This document shows, piece by piece, positions 19,468 to 29,032 of a DNA stretch of 64,000 nucleotides (the first letter of the stretch is position 1; each line of letters begins with the position of its first letter). The stretch is from Pseudooceanicola onchidii (GTDB lineage Bacteria; Pseudomonadota; Alphaproteobacteria; Rhodobacterales; Rhodobacteraceae): contig NZ_SPUW01000002.1 of assembly GCF_004959925.1 (NCBI RefSeq), positions 930,001 to 994,000 on the forward strand. The letters run 5' to 3'. The position numbers and the translations under genes are program-made. A model generated the notes under the pieces. It ran no database searches. It was not told where the DNA came from and saw nothing but the letters and a program-made list of their open reading frames with translations.

Positions 19468-22400
19468 TCATGCCAGGTGCCAGAACAGGGCCGTTTCGTC
19501 TGCGGGCAGCTCGCCCAGCAGGTTCAGGACGTCGCCGTCCGGTCCGTAGGCAAAGCGGATGAGGCTGCCATCGTTGGTCAGGGTGGCCAGATCGATATCG
19601 GCATATTCGAAACCGAAGATCGCATCGGCGGCGGCGAAATCGCGGATGGTGGTGGTGTCTCGCAGCCCGTTCGACATGTTGGCGGTAAAGTCGAAGACGT
19701 CGTCTCCGGCCAGGCCGAAGATGATATCGCCCAGACCGCCGCCGACGTCGATCCAGTCGCGACCGTCCGTGCCGTAGGTCAGACCGCCTCGGTCGGTTCC
19801 CGCGACCAGGTTGAAGGTCGGGGCGAACTCAAGCCCGACCAGAATGGGATCGTGGTCCGAGGTGCGATAAGGAGTTAGGCCATCGAAGATCGCCGGGTCC
19901 CGCCCGAAATCGAGGTTGTAGTCGATCGCATCGGGTTCGGAGGCATTGATCGACCAGGTGGCCGCGCCAGTGACGTTGTCGAGCACCCCGGCCGAGCCGA
20001 AGGCATAGTCCAGCGTTCCGGTCTTGCCGTCGAAGACATAGCTGGTTTCCCCGGGCGAATAGGTTTCGCCCAGGTTGGTGAAGCCGCCGGCCGCCATGGC
20101 GTCGATGGGATCTTCCTGCGCGTAGGCGTTGAAATCGCCGATGACGATCAGATCCTCGTCGGCGAAAGTCGACAGCCACTCTTGTGTCGCCTCGACCCCG
20201 GCGGTCCGGGTTGCGTTGAACGCTCCGGCGCCGTCGCCCTGATCGGCATCGTCCCCGAGGCCCGATCCGCCCTTGGATTTCATGTGGACGACCGAGACGG
20301 TGAAGTCCTCGGACGAGGCGAGATCCACGAAGGTCGCGGCCAGGGGCGCGCGGTTCGTGTCGGTGCCGTCGAACAGGGATGCGGGATAGCTGCCCGACAG
20401 GGTGGCCACGACGCTGTCATCCAGGATGTGCACGCTGTCGGCGACAAGGGCCACCGTGTTGACGTTGTAGATCATGCCGACCGAGATCGCGTCGCCGGTG
20501 TCCACGAAACCCCGGCCCGGGTCCACGGCGGCGTAGGTGACGCTGCCGAGGCGCGCGTTGAGTTCGTCGACAAGGAAGCTGAGGGCGACGAACCCGTCAC
20601 CGTTCTGGTCATAGCCGAATTCATTTTCAAGCTCGACGAGCCCGAAGACATCGGCCTGCATATCGACCAGCGTGGTCAGAAGCTTGTCGATCTGGCGGTC
20701 GAATTCCGCCGCCGTGTCAGCCCCCCTGGGATCAAGCGACGAAGGCCCGGACCCGGGATTTCCCGACACGTCCAGCGTGGTGAAGAAATTCAGCACGTTG
20801 AAGCTTGCGATCGTCAGGCTGCCGCCGATGTCCGGGGGCGTGGGTTGGCGCGGGGCGGTGTCTTCGAAGACGTTCCCGTCATCCACGCTGCGCACCCGCC
20901 AGCTTTCGGCCGAGGCGCTGTTGCCGGCCGATGAATAGGTGACGACCCCGGTCAGGCCGGTGATCGTGTCACCCATGGTGAACCCGTCCGAGGTGTCGAA
21001 AACCCCGTCGCCGTTCAGGTCGGCTTCGGGCAGGATCGGCGCATTCTGCACATCAAGGCCGTCGTCGAAGATGATCTGGTCGGAGGCTGTGGTGCGCTGG
21101 TAGGCATCGAAGGCGGCGGGATCAGGATCGGCGAACTGGGTGAAGTGTTCGGGGCGACCGTTGGCCGACAGGCGGATCTCGTTGAACCGGTCCAGCTGGA
21201 ACATCTCGTTCACGGTCAGCGTGTCGCTGAACGTGGCCAGCATGCCTTCCCAGGCTTCCATGTCCGGGGCGTAGTTTCCGGCGCCGTCGACGATCACGCC
21301 GTCGATGGTGTCCAGCGACAGCGACACGGCCATGGTGTTGACGTCGGCCACGGCGCCCGCGTCCAGCACCTGGACCGTGCTTGCCCGGATCTGCGTTTCG
21401 CCGAAGAATTCCTCGACCGTCCCGACCACGCGAACCCGGTCGCCAAGCTGCACGTCCGGCCCGAAAATCGTGCGGTCGAAGACGAAGATCCCTTCCGAAG
21501 TCAGCGCATTTCCGTCGTGATCCACGGCCTCTTCCTGCAGGAAGAAGCCCCCGAGGTCGCGCAGGGTATCGGCATCGCCGTCCTGGAAGTCCCCGACGAC
21601 AATGGCTTCGATCGCGACCAGATCGCCAACCAGCGTCGATGCGGTGCCGGCCCCCTGGACGTCGGAAATCAACAGCTCGGCCGGTGTTTCGCCGACACCA
21701 CCGTCCCCGATGGTATCGCCGGTTCCCGACACCGGCGTGTAGGCCACGAAGGACCCGAAGTGGTGCATGACGAAATCACCGGTACGTTCCGGGTTGCGGT
21801 ATCCCCCGGCCGCCAGGAAGGTCCCGTCCGGCCCGATGACGTTGTTGGTGTAGATGCCGGGAAGATCATCGTCGATCACCGCGACCCCGTCCCAGATGCT
21901 GGCCCAGGGACAGGCGTCGGCGACCCCGTCGTCGTTCACGTCGATATCGTCGCCGACGGTGCCGGTGAAATCCTCGACCAGCAGGTAGGTTCGCGAGCCA
22001 TTCGAAAAGGTGTTGTTGGCAATGGCGGCATTGGGGGTCACGCCGAACTGGGCTTCGGCTTCGGGGCTTGCCAGGATGTAGTACCCGTTGTCACCCGTCT
22101 GCCCTTCAAGGTCGAGGACTGTCCGGATCTCGCCCGTGCCATCGATCGTCAGGATCGACAGGTCCGAGATATTGACGTTTGCATCGCCCAGCAGTTCGAT
22201 GAACTCGGCATCCGTTCCTGTGGTCGACACCACGAGCTCGTTTATCACCACGGGCGCGGCATAGGTTCCGGCGGTCGGCGTGTAGTCTGAAAAGTCGCCG
22301 AAGGCATGCATGACAAAGCCGCCGACGATATCGGGCGAGCGATAGCCGCCTGCCGCCAGAAAGTTTCCGTCAGGTCCGACGACGTTGCTGCTGTAGACCA

Positions 22401-24414
22401 AGGGACTGTCGTCGTCGATCACCGCGACGCTGTCCTGGATGTCGGTCCAGACCGCCGCGTCGATGATGCCGTCGTCGTCCGTGTCGACGTCGTCGTCCAC
22501 GGCGCCGGTGAACCCTTCGACAAGCAGGTAGGTCGCGGAAAAGTTCGCGAAGGAATTGTCCGGGATCAACTGGTTGCCGATGACCCCGAGGGTCGAGATC
22601 GCCTGGGGGCTCGACACCAGGTAATAGCCGTTGTCGCCGACCCGTCCGGTCAGGTCGATCGCGCTGCGGATCAGCCCGGTCCCGTCCAGCCTGAGCAGCG
22701 TGTAATTCGACAGGTCCAGCCCGGCATCTCCGGCAAATTCGATGAACTCGCGGTCCGTCCCGGTGGTCGATACCGAGATCTCGTTGATGACCAGCTGCGT
22801 GGTCACCTGTCCAGAGGTCGGGGTGTACAGGCTGAAATCCGAGAAATCGTGCATCTCGAAACTGCCCAGACCGTTCAGGGTCCGATAGCCCCCGGCGGCC
22901 AGGAAGGCCCCGTCGGGGCCGACGATGTTCGGCGAATAGGTCACGGGCGCATCGTCATCGACCACCGCGACGGAGTCATACAGCCGCGACCAGGCGCCGA
23001 CATCCAGTATGCCGTCGTCTGTCGTATCAAGGTCGTCACCGGAGCTGCCCGTGAACCCGTCGACCAGCAGATAGGTGCGGGACGCATTGGTCAGCGTGTT
23101 GTTCGCCATGCCCTGATCGGCCGTGACACCAAACAGACCTTCGGTCTGCGGCGATGCCAGCAAGAAGTAGCCGTTACTGCCGATGGTCCCCGAAAGGTCG
23201 ATCTGCCGTGCGACCTGGCCGCCCGAGGCAAGCACGATCAGCGATGCAGTCGACAGGTCCAGATCCGCCGCGCCACGCAATTCGATGAACTCTGCATCCG
23301 TGCCGGTGGTCGAGACCGAGATTTCGCTGATGTAGACGGGTGATCCGGCCTCGGGCGTGTAATTCGAGAAGTCCGAAAAGGCGTGCATCTGGAAACTGCC
23401 GTCGCCCGCGTGGTTGCGGTATCCGCCAGCCGCCAGAAACGGCCCGTCGGGGCCCACGACATTCGGCGAATAGACAAGCGGCGTGTCACCGCTGACGACG
23501 GCAACGCTGTCGGAGACCTTGGTCCAGGGCATGGCGTCGATCGTTCCGTCGTCGTTCGCATCGATGTCGTCGCCCACGGCGCCGCTGAAATTCTGGACCA
23601 GAAGGTAACTGCGCGAGGCATTCGTGAAGAAGTTGTCGGGGATCGTCTGGTCGGCCTGCACATTGAAATTGCCCTGCGTGACACCGTTGGCCACGAGGTA
23701 CTTGCCATTGCCGGTGCCGGCGCTGCCTTCCAGGTCAAGAACAGTCCGGATTTCCCCGTTGCCGTCCACCGCGATCAGCGAATACGAAGTCAGGTCCGTG
23801 CCCGGCAGGGCAAGGAATTCGACGAATTCGCGGTCAGTTCCGGTGGTCGAGATCGAGATTTCGTTGATCATGACTTCGGTGCCGGCGGTGGGTGTGTATT
23901 GCGAGAAATCCGCGAAATCGTGCATCACGAAGCTGTCCGACGCCGGGGTGGGGCGATAGCCGCCCGGCGCGAGGAAAGACCCGTCGGGGCCGATGACGTT
24001 CGGGGTGTAGACCCGCGGTGCGTCGTCATCGATCACCGCGACGCCATCTGCCAGTTCGGACCAGCGGATGAAATCGATCACCCCGTCGTCATTCGGGTCC
24101 AGATCGTCCCCGATGCTGCCCGTGAAGTCCCTCACCAGCAGGAAACTGGCCGAACTGTTGGAAAGCGCGTTCAACGCAATGGACTGGTTTGCGGTGACCC
24201 CGAAATCGGCTTCGGTTTCCGAATTGGCAATCAGATGATACCCGTTCGCACCGATGCGACCCGCCAGGTCGAAGGCCGCCATGACGGTCCCCGTGCCAGA
24301 CAGCCTGATCAGGGTCAGCCCATCCAGGCTTTCCCCCGGTTCGCCGAAAAATTCTATGAATTCAACATCCACGCTGGTGGTGGACACGGAAATCTCGTTG
24401 ATGCGAACACTCAT
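19468..24414 (-). CDS. Secreted ExeM/NucH-type endonuclease with five lamin-tail-like repeats
   Basis: A 1648-residue acidic protein. The start MSVRINEIS is six bases after GGAG. Residues about 5-898 are five tandem modules of about 180 residues, each opening INEISVSTTGTDxEFIE and containing a DxDxNDDG calcium-type loop and SPNVVGPDGxFLAAGGYR; they resemble lamin-tail domains. Next come an OB-fold-like segment (about 915-1025) and an exonuclease/endonuclease/phosphatase domain (about 1200-1530) with the full catalytic set: FNVLNFF, LVELEN, VVHMKSKG, IGDFNAYAQEDP, TSDHDP. A short RTX-type tail (YGTDGRDWIDVGGGLGD, about 1550 on) suggests type I secretion, which fits the lack of a signal peptide. 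It probably degrades extracellular DNA. A VPLPA-CTERM gene follows. Confidence 0.88.
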   Translation of the reverse strand: MSVRINEISVSTTSVDVEFIEFFGEPGESLDGLTLIRLSGTGTVMAAFDLAGRIGANGYHLIANSETEADFGVTANQSIALNALSNSSASFLLVRDFTGSIGDDLDPNDDGVIDFIRWSELADGVAVIDDDAPRVYTPNVIGPDGSFLAPGGYRPTPASDSFVMHDFADFSQYTPTAGTEVMINEISISTTGTDREFVEFLALPGTDLTSYSLIAVDGNGEIRTVLDLEGSAGTGNGKYLVANGVTQGNFNVQADQTIPDNFFTNASRSYLLVQNFSGAVGDDIDANDDGTIDAMPWTKVSDSVAVVSGDTPLVYSPNVVGPDGPFLAAGGYRNHAGDGSFQMHAFSDFSNYTPEAGSPVYISEISVSTTGTDAEFIELRGAADLDLSTASLIVLASGGQVARQIDLSGTIGSNGYFLLASPQTEGLFGVTADQGMANNTLTNASRTYLLVDGFTGSSGDDLDTTDDGILDVGAWSRLYDSVAVVDDDAPVTYSPNIVGPDGAFLAAGGYRTLNGLGSFEMHDFSDFSLYTPTSGQVTTQLVINEISVSTTGTDREFIEFAGDAGLDLSNYTLLRLDGTGLIRSAIDLTGRVGDNGYYLVSSPQAISTLGVIGNQLIPDNSFANFSATYLLVEGFTGAVDDDVDTDDDGIIDAAVWTDIQDSVAVIDDDSPLVYSSNVVGPDGNFLAAGGYRSPDIVGGFVMHAFGDFSDYTPTAGTYAAPVVINELVVSTTGTDAEFIELLGDANVNISDLSILTIDGTGEIRTVLDLEGQTGDNGYYILASPEAEAQFGVTPNAAIANNTFSNGSRTYLLVEDFTGTVGDDIDVNDDGVADACPWASIWDGVAVIDDDLPGIYTNNVIGPDGTFLAAGGYRNPERTGDFVMHHFGSFVAYTPVSGTGDTIGDGGVGETPAELLISDVQGAGTASTLVGDLVAIEAIVVGDFQDGDADTLRDLGGFFLQEEAVDHDGNALTSEGIFVFDRTIFGPDVQLGDRVRVVGTVEEFFGETQIRASTVQVLDAGAVADVNTMAVSLSLDTIDGVIVDGAGNYAPDMEAWEGMLATFSDTLTVNEMFQLDRFNEIRLSANGRPEHFTQFADPDPAAFDAYQRTTASDQIIFDDGLDVQNAPILPEADLNGDGVFDTSDGFTMGDTITGLTGVVTYSSAGNSASAESWRVRSVDDGNVFEDTAPRQPTPPDIGGSLTIASFNVLNFFTTLDVSGNPGSGPSSLDPRGADTAAEFDRQIDKLLTTLVDMQADVFGLVELENEFGYDQNGDGFVALSFLVDELNARLGSVTYAAVDPGRGFVDTGDAISVGMIYNVNTVALVADSVHILDDSVVATLSGSYPASLFDGTDTNRAPLAATFVDLASSEDFTVSVVHMKSKGGSGLGDDADQGDGAGAFNATRTAGVEATQEWLSTFADEDLIVIGDFNAYAQEDPIDAMAAGGFTNLGETYSPGETSYVFDGKTGTLDYAFGSAGVLDNVTGAATWSINASEPDAIDYNLDFGRDPAIFDGLTPYRTSDHDPILVGLEFAPTFNLVAGTDRGGLTYGTDGRDWIDVGGGLGDIIFGLAGDDVFDFTANMSNGLRDTTTIRDFAAADAIFGFEYADIDLATLTNDGSLIRFAYGPDGDVLNLLGELPADETALFWHLA
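21721..24402 (-). repeat. Five tandem lamin-tail-like coding modules
   Basis: Modules begin at about 24402, 23868, 23331, 22788 and 22245, a period of 178-181 codons. The conserved opening is ISxSTTGTDxEFIE. The first module lacks the Gly (STTSVDVEFIE) and is the most diverged. Confidence 0.85.
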
Positions 24415-24735
24415 CACACGCTCCGAATTTAACAATAATTACAAACAATCTATAAAATTAATGCACTTTACCTTGATTCTGGCAACAATTTCGAAGCGCG
24501 CATCGACGTGAAGGCGGGATCACGCCATTGCTGCGGATCGTAATGGCGCCCCGACGTATCGAATGTACCGGGGGAGAGGACAGTCGCTGCCGGTTCGGGC
24601 GGCGATCACATTTTTTGTGTGACACGGGACCTGTGGAAGAAGCGTGCTATCTTGGCCTCAGGCGTGGTCCACGCCGCTGCCGGTCTCTGCAAGGGCGTGA
24701 AACGCAGGCCGACAGACAGCCGCAAGAGAGGGCGC
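24415..24735. other. 321-bp divergent promoter region
   Basis: The part next to the nuclease start (24425-24485) is unusually AT-rich for this genome and contains several TATAAT-like hexamers on the minus strand, so the nuclease promoter is probably here. Near 24607 there is an imperfect inverted repeat, CACATTTTTTGTG. No gene is supported. Confidence 0.5.
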
Positions 24736-25305
24736 ATGATGAACCGGAGAGACGCGATGTTGGGTGGGGCGGCCTTTGGCGCTGCGGCCGTTCTGTCAGG
24801 ACCCGTGGCCGCGGCGAATAACGCGCGTCGGGCCTGGGATTTCACCTTCACCTCTCTTGACGGGATGCCGATGCCCCTGTCGCAATGGCAGGGCAAGGTG
24901 CTGCTGGTGGTCAACACGGCGTCGTTCTGCGGATTCACGCCACAGTACGAAGGGCTGGTGTCCCTGTGGCAAGACTATCGGGACCGGGGCCTGATCGTGA
25001 TCGGCGCGCCGTCGACGGATTTCCGGCAGGAGTACGACGAAGCCAGCGAGATCAAGGATTTCTGCGAATTCACCTATGGGGTCGATTTTCCGCTGACGGC
25101 GCCTGTGCATGTCATCGGGCGCGAGGCGGACCCGTTCTTCAAATGGGCGGCCGCGGAAACCGGGCATCGCGTGCGGTGGAATTTCAACAAGTACCTGATC
25201 GGTCGCGATGGCCAGGTGATCAGCTGGATGTCCAGCCGGACCGAACCGACCTCGGCCCAGATGCGCGACGCGATAGAGGCCGCGCTGGCGGCGCCGGCGG
25301 CCTGA
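24736..25305 (+). CDS. Glutathione-peroxidase-like protein, exported
   Basis: A 189-residue thioredoxin-fold peroxidase. The start MMNRRDAMLGGAAFGAAAV follows AGAGGG and gives a signal with paired arginines ending near VAAAN; a Tat route is possible, but the motif is short of the full consensus. The peroxidatic cysteine is in NTASFCGFTPQYEGL. The glutamine of the catalytic tetrad is in DFRQEYDEASE, and the Trp/Asn pair is in WNFNKYLIGRDG. The usual FPCNQF block is APSTDF, so the common resolving cysteine is absent. The likely role is reduction of peroxides in the periplasm with an unknown thiol donor. The gene is divergent from the giant nuclease. Confidence 0.85.
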   Translation: MMNRRDAMLGGAAFGAAAVLSGPVAAANNARRAWDFTFTSLDGMPMPLSQWQGKVLLVVNTASFCGFTPQYEGLVSLWQDYRDRGLIVIGAPSTDFRQEYDEASEIKDFCEFTYGVDFPLTAPVHVIGREADPFFKWAAAETGHRVRWNFNKYLIGRDGQVISWMSSRTEPTSAQMRDAIEAALAAPAA

Positions 25306-25325
25306 GCCGCGCAAGCTGGATCTGA

Positions 25326-27104
25326 TCAGATCGGCGCGAAGATCACCGCAAGACCCGCCGCCGTCAGGCCGATCTTGGCCAGCGGTCGGCGCATCGCGAT
25401 CAGCCCGTAGGAGATCAGGCCAAGGCCGACGGCCACGCGTAGGAAAGCGATCAGGGCGGCGACCGGCGCGTCCGTCAGGGCCAGAAGCCCGGGGTTCGCG
25501 ATCATGCCAAGCGGGATGATGTAAAGCCCCACGCCAAGTGCCATCGCAGTCTTGGCGACACGCAGCCAGTTTTCCTCGACCATGCCGGCGGCAATAAAGA
25601 CCGCGCCGCAGACCGGCGGGGTGATCGTCGACAGCAGCGCGTACCAGAAGACGAACAGATGCGCCTGCAGCGGCTCCAGCCCCAGTTCGATCAGCGCAGG
25701 CCCGGCGACCGAGACGCAGATGACATAGGCGGCGGTCGTCGGCACCTCCATCCCCAGGATCAGGCAGGCGAGCGCCGTCAGCAGCAGTGCCGACCAGAGC
25801 ATGCCGCTGGCCCCCGACAGGATCAGAGAGGTGATCTTGACGCCAAGGCCGGTGACCGACAGCACCCCGATCACGATAGAGGCGCACAGGATGATCGCGG
25901 CGATCATGGCGACCTGCCGGGCCGAGGTCAGCAGCGCCTGTTCGACACGGATCCGGAATTCGCCCCAGTTCACCGTCAGGTGACGGTTGAACGGCAGCAA
26001 CAGCGCCCCCGCACCGATCGCAAGGCAGGCGGCGTATTGCGGTGTGACCCCCATGCCGAACATCCCCCAGAGCAGGACGGTGAACGGCACGAGGAAGAAG
26101 GCCGAGGTCACGACCACATCGCGCAGGCTGGGCTGGTCGGCGGCGTCGATCCCGCGCAGGTCGGTGTGGCTGGCATAGGCGTTGATGCCGAACCAGACGG
26201 CCAGGAAATACAGCAGCGCGGGCAGGGCGGCGGCGGCCATGATGCCGGTGTAGGGGATGCCGGTCAGTTCGACCATCACGAAGGCGCCGGCCCCCATCAG
26301 CGGCGGCATGATCTGCCCGCCCGAGGAGGCCACGGCCTCGACCGCGCCGGCAAGGCGGCGGGGATAGCCAAGGCCGGTCATCGCCGGCAGGGTGATCGCG
26401 CCGGTCGAGGCGACGTTGGCCGAGGCCGACCCCGAGATCGACCCGAACAGCGCCGAAGAGATCACCGACACCTTCGCCGCGCCGCCCTTGAGCCGCCCGG
26501 CCGCAGCGGCAGCCACGTTCATGAAGCCCTGTCCGGCCTCGCTCGCGTTCAGCACGGCCCCGAAGATGACGAAGATCGACACGACCCCGACCGATACGGC
26601 AGTCAACGTGCCCCAAATGCCGCCCTCGGCGATGGTCATCGTGCCGAGGAAGCTTTTGACCGGGGTGCCGGAATGGCCGAATTCGCCGGGGATGTGCTGT
26701 CCCAGCATCGCGTAGGCCAGCGACAGGACCGCGACCAGCGGCAGGGGCCAGCCGATGGCACGGCGCGCGGCCTCGATCACGCAGACCAGAAGGGCGACGG
26801 CGATGGCGATCTGGAAGGGGGTTTCAAGGAACCCGTACTGGTCGCCCAGCATCTCGTGGTTCAGGGCGATCCAGATGGATGCGGCGATCCCAAGCGCGGC
26901 CAGCGGGATGCCCGTGATCAGGTGCAGGCGGGTGCGGGCGCCGAAAATGAATATCCACGGCAGAACCAGCGCCATGTGCAGGGGCCGCGACACGAGGTTG
27001 GGGGCGAGGCCCCAGAAGATCAGCCCGATGTGGAAGGCGACAAGCAGCGCCGCCAGTCCCAGCCAAAGCCCGCGGAACCGGATCGGGGTGTCATCCTGCA
27101 ACAT
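25326..27104 (-). CDS. TRAP transporter fused permease (TAXI type)
   Basis: A 592-residue inner-membrane protein with at least 14 hydrophobic segments. The small (DctQ-like) and large (DctM-like) TRAP subunits are fused in one chain, which is the rule for TAXI-type systems. Family motifs include LNASEAGQGFMNVAAAAAGR, SGSASANVASTGAITLPAM and YPRRLAGAVEAVASSGGQI. The start MLQDDTPIRFRGLW was chosen because upstream codons overlap a terminator. Transport is driven by a cation gradient and needs the TAXI binding protein encoded just upstream. The protein is shorter than many fused TRAP permeases (650 or more), mainly at the C-terminus, but no frameshift is apparent. It is the last gene of the minus-strand TRAP cluster. 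Confidence 0.93.
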   Translation of the reverse strand: MLQDDTPIRFRGLWLGLAALLVAFHIGLIFWGLAPNLVSRPLHMALVLPWIFIFGARTRLHLITGIPLAALGIAASIWIALNHEMLGDQYGFLETPFQIAIAVALLVCVIEAARRAIGWPLPLVAVLSLAYAMLGQHIPGEFGHSGTPVKSFLGTMTIAEGGIWGTLTAVSVGVVSIFVIFGAVLNASEAGQGFMNVAAAAAGRLKGGAAKVSVISSALFGSISGSASANVASTGAITLPAMTGLGYPRRLAGAVEAVASSGGQIMPPLMGAGAFVMVELTGIPYTGIMAAAALPALLYFLAVWFGINAYASHTDLRGIDAADQPSLRDVVVTSAFFLVPFTVLLWGMFGMGVTPQYAACLAIGAGALLLPFNRHLTVNWGEFRIRVEQALLTSARQVAMIAAIILCASIVIGVLSVTGLGVKITSLILSGASGMLWSALLLTALACLILGMEVPTTAAYVICVSVAGPALIELGLEPLQAHLFVFWYALLSTITPPVCGAVFIAAGMVEENWLRVAKTAMALGVGLYIIPLGMIANPGLLALTDAPVAALIAFLRVAVGLGLISYGLIAMRRPLAKIGLTAAGLAVIFAPI

Positions 27105-27118
27105 CTTGTCTGTCCTTA

Positions 27119-27146
27119 CAAAAAAGGCCGGGCGCAGGGCCCGGCC
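27119..27146 (-). terminator. Terminator or attenuator between TAXI binding protein and permease
   Basis: GGCCGGGC, a five-base loop, GCCCGGCC, followed on the minus strand by TTTTTTTG. It lies after the binding-protein stop and before the permease start, so it should reduce permease expression relative to the binding protein. Confidence 0.8.
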
Positions 27147-27166
27147 AATCGCGTCTGTGACCTGCC

Positions 27167-28117
27167 TTACATCTGATCGTCGGACAAGGCCATTCCGGCT
27201 TCCTGGTAATAGCGCACGGCGCCCGGGTGGATCTTGCCGCTGATGTTGGCCATCAGGGCCTCGTCCACGCCGTTCCACCAGGGCGCGCTTCCAGCCATGG
27301 CCGCCTTGCCTTCCCAGAAGGTCTTGGTCAGCTGATAGGCGGTTTCGTCGTCCATCTTGGTCGTGGTGAAGGCCACCACCGGCAGAGAGGTCGTGACGAT
27401 GTCGGCGTCCTGGCCCGCGTAGGTGCCCGCCGGGATGACAAGGCGCGACCGCTTGGAGGCTTCGATCTGGCTGTCGTCCAGCGACAAGACCGTCACGCCG
27501 GTCGAGGCAGCGGCCTCGATCACGTTCGGCGCGGGGTAGGAGCCGGCGGTCACGAAGGCGTCGATCTGGCCGTTCTTGAGCGCGGGCACGGCGTTCGACA
27601 GTTCGACCTCTGCCAGTTCGACCTTGCCTTCAAGGCCAAAGAGCTTGAGGTACTTCTCGCCCTCGGTCGCGCCGAAGGATCCCTTGCCCAGCAGAAGCCG
27701 CTTGCCTTCCAGATCGGCCAGGGTTTCGATCCCTGCATCGGCGCGGGCCACGAAGTGCATGGTCAGCGACGGGATGGGAAAGAGCGCACGGATCTCGGCG
27801 AAGGACGGATCGCCCTTGCCTTCGAACATCGCCTTGCCACCCTGGGCCAGACCGACCAGCGCGGGCGGCGTGGTGAAGACATAGTCACCGCCGCGCGCGC
27901 GGACCTCCATCACGTTCTGGACCGAGCCCTGGCTTTCCTCGACCGTGACGATGATGTCGGAATTCGCCTTCATCGCCTCGGCGATCTGCACGCCCATCTG
28001 ATAATAGGACGACCCGGTCTTGGCCGATTTGTAAGTCACGCGGGTTTCCGCGAAGGCCGCCGTGGCCGTGACGGCAAGCGCCGCGACGGCGCCGGTCAGC
28101 AGGGTGAAATGTTTCAT
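27167..28117 (-). CDS. TAXI family TRAP transporter substrate-binding protein
   Basis: A 316-residue periplasmic protein with a clear signal peptide (MKHFTLLTGAVAALAVTATAAFA). The TAXI-type N-terminus YKSAKTGSSYYQMGVQIAEA and the block KRLLLGKGSFGATEG are typical of solute receptors of the NMT1/TAXI kind. CAGGAGAG lies upstream of the ATG. The ligand is unknown; well-studied relatives bind glutamate or dicarboxylates. The gene lies 38 bases after the PEP-mutase-family gene, inside a probable six-gene transcription unit, and is followed by a terminator-like hairpin before its permease. Confidence 0.9.
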   Translation of the reverse strand: MKHFTLLTGAVAALAVTATAAFAETRVTYKSAKTGSSYYQMGVQIAEAMKANSDIIVTVEESQGSVQNVMEVRARGGDYVFTTPPALVGLAQGGKAMFEGKGDPSFAEIRALFPIPSLTMHFVARADAGIETLADLEGKRLLLGKGSFGATEGEKYLKLFGLEGKVELAEVELSNAVPALKNGQIDAFVTAGSYPAPNVIEAAASTGVTVLSLDDSQIEASKRSRLVIPAGTYAGQDADIVTTSLPVVAFTTTKMDDETAYQLTKTFWEGKAAMAGSAPWWNGVDEALMANISGKIHPGAVRYYQEAGMALSDDQM

Positions 28118-28135
28118 GGATGCTCTCCTGTGGTG

Positions 28136-28150
28136 GGGCGGGGACCGCCC
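28136..28150 (-). other. Short intercistronic hairpin
   Basis: GGGCGG, three-base loop, CCGCCC in the 38-base gap between the PEP-mutase-family gene and the TAXI receptor gene. There is no T-tract. It may protect mRNA ends or be chance in GC-rich DNA. Confidence 0.35.
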
Positions 28151-28155
28151 GTTTG

Positions 28156-29028
28156 TCAGCGCCGCGAGGTATCGTACCGTTCGGACGTGGCGTAGTAATC
28201 GTTGAAGCCGATGCGGTCGCGCAGGTCGGCAAAATCCATCAGCCCGGGCCGGGTATCCCCCTTCATGCCGCGCAACGTGTCGACCATCGCCTGCATCGCG
28301 GCCGCCATCAGTGTCAGCGGGTAGGCGGCGATGGAAAAGCCGATGTCGTGCAGGGCGGCGTTCGACAGGTCGGGGGTCTCTCCGCCCTCGACGATGTTCG
28401 CCATCTTGGGGCCGGGCAGCGAATTGCAGACCTCGCGCATCTCGGCCTCGGTCCGGGGGGCTTCGACGAACAGGATGTCGGCACCCAGTTCGGCGAAGGT
28501 TTCCGCACGCTTGATGGCCTCGGCCAGACCATGTTCGTGCCGGGCGTCGGTGCGGGCAAGGATCAGGATGTCGCCGCCCTCGGCCCGCAGCGCCTCGCGG
28601 GCATCGACGGCGGCGCGGATCCGGTCAAAGGCCTCGTCCCGCCCGACCACCGCCTTGCCCGGCGTGTGGCCGCAGCGTTTCGGGGCCAGCTGATCCTCGA
28701 TCATCACCGAGGCACAGCCCGCGCGGGCAAATCCCGTCACCGTTCGGCGCACGTTCATCGCGTTGCCATAGCCGGTGTCGCCGTCCCCAATCAGCGGGAT
28801 CGGCAGGGTTTCGGTGATGTTGCGCGCCTGATCGACAACCTCGCCATAGCTCATCAGGCCAAGGTCCGGCGCGCCGATGCGTGACGCCGAGGCCGCGAAG
28901 CCGGACATGAAGGTCAGCTCATACCCTTCCTGCGCGATCAGCCGGGCGGATAGCGCGTCGAAGCAGCAGGGCATGATATGGCATTTGTCCTGTTGCAGAA
29001 GGCTGCGCAGCTTGGCGGTTTGGGTCAT
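28156..29028 (-). CDS. Isocitrate lyase / PEP mutase family enzyme
   Basis: A 290-residue alpha/beta-barrel enzyme. The motifs are those of the superfamily: GDGDTGYGNAMNVRRTV (metal-binding Asp residues) and IEDQLAPKRCGH, where K(K/R)CGH is the catalytic loop of C-C bond lyases such as methylisocitrate and dimethylmalate lyases rather than of phosphonomutases. It therefore probably cleaves a substituted malate or citrate to a 2-oxo acid and a second acid. The start MTQTAKLRSLL is four bases after the dctM stop, so the two are translationally coupled. Its place between two TRAP importers suggests that its substrate, or a precursor of it, is imported by one of them. Confidence 0.88.
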   Translation of the reverse strand: MTQTAKLRSLLQQDKCHIMPCCFDALSARLIAQEGYELTFMSGFAASASRIGAPDLGLMSYGEVVDQARNITETLPIPLIGDGDTGYGNAMNVRRTVTGFARAGCASVMIEDQLAPKRCGHTPGKAVVGRDEAFDRIRAAVDAREALRAEGGDILILARTDARHEHGLAEAIKRAETFAELGADILFVEAPRTEAEMREVCNSLPGPKMANIVEGGETPDLSNAALHDIGFSIAAYPLTLMAAAMQAMVDTLRGMKGDTRPGLMDFADLRDRIGFNDYYATSERYDTSRR

Positions 29029-29032
29029 CGGA

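Noticed and set aside
21721-24402. Regular 540-bp repetition, at first sight a DNA repeat array
   Set aside because: The units are diverged protein modules without spacers; it is not a CRISPR or satellite array.
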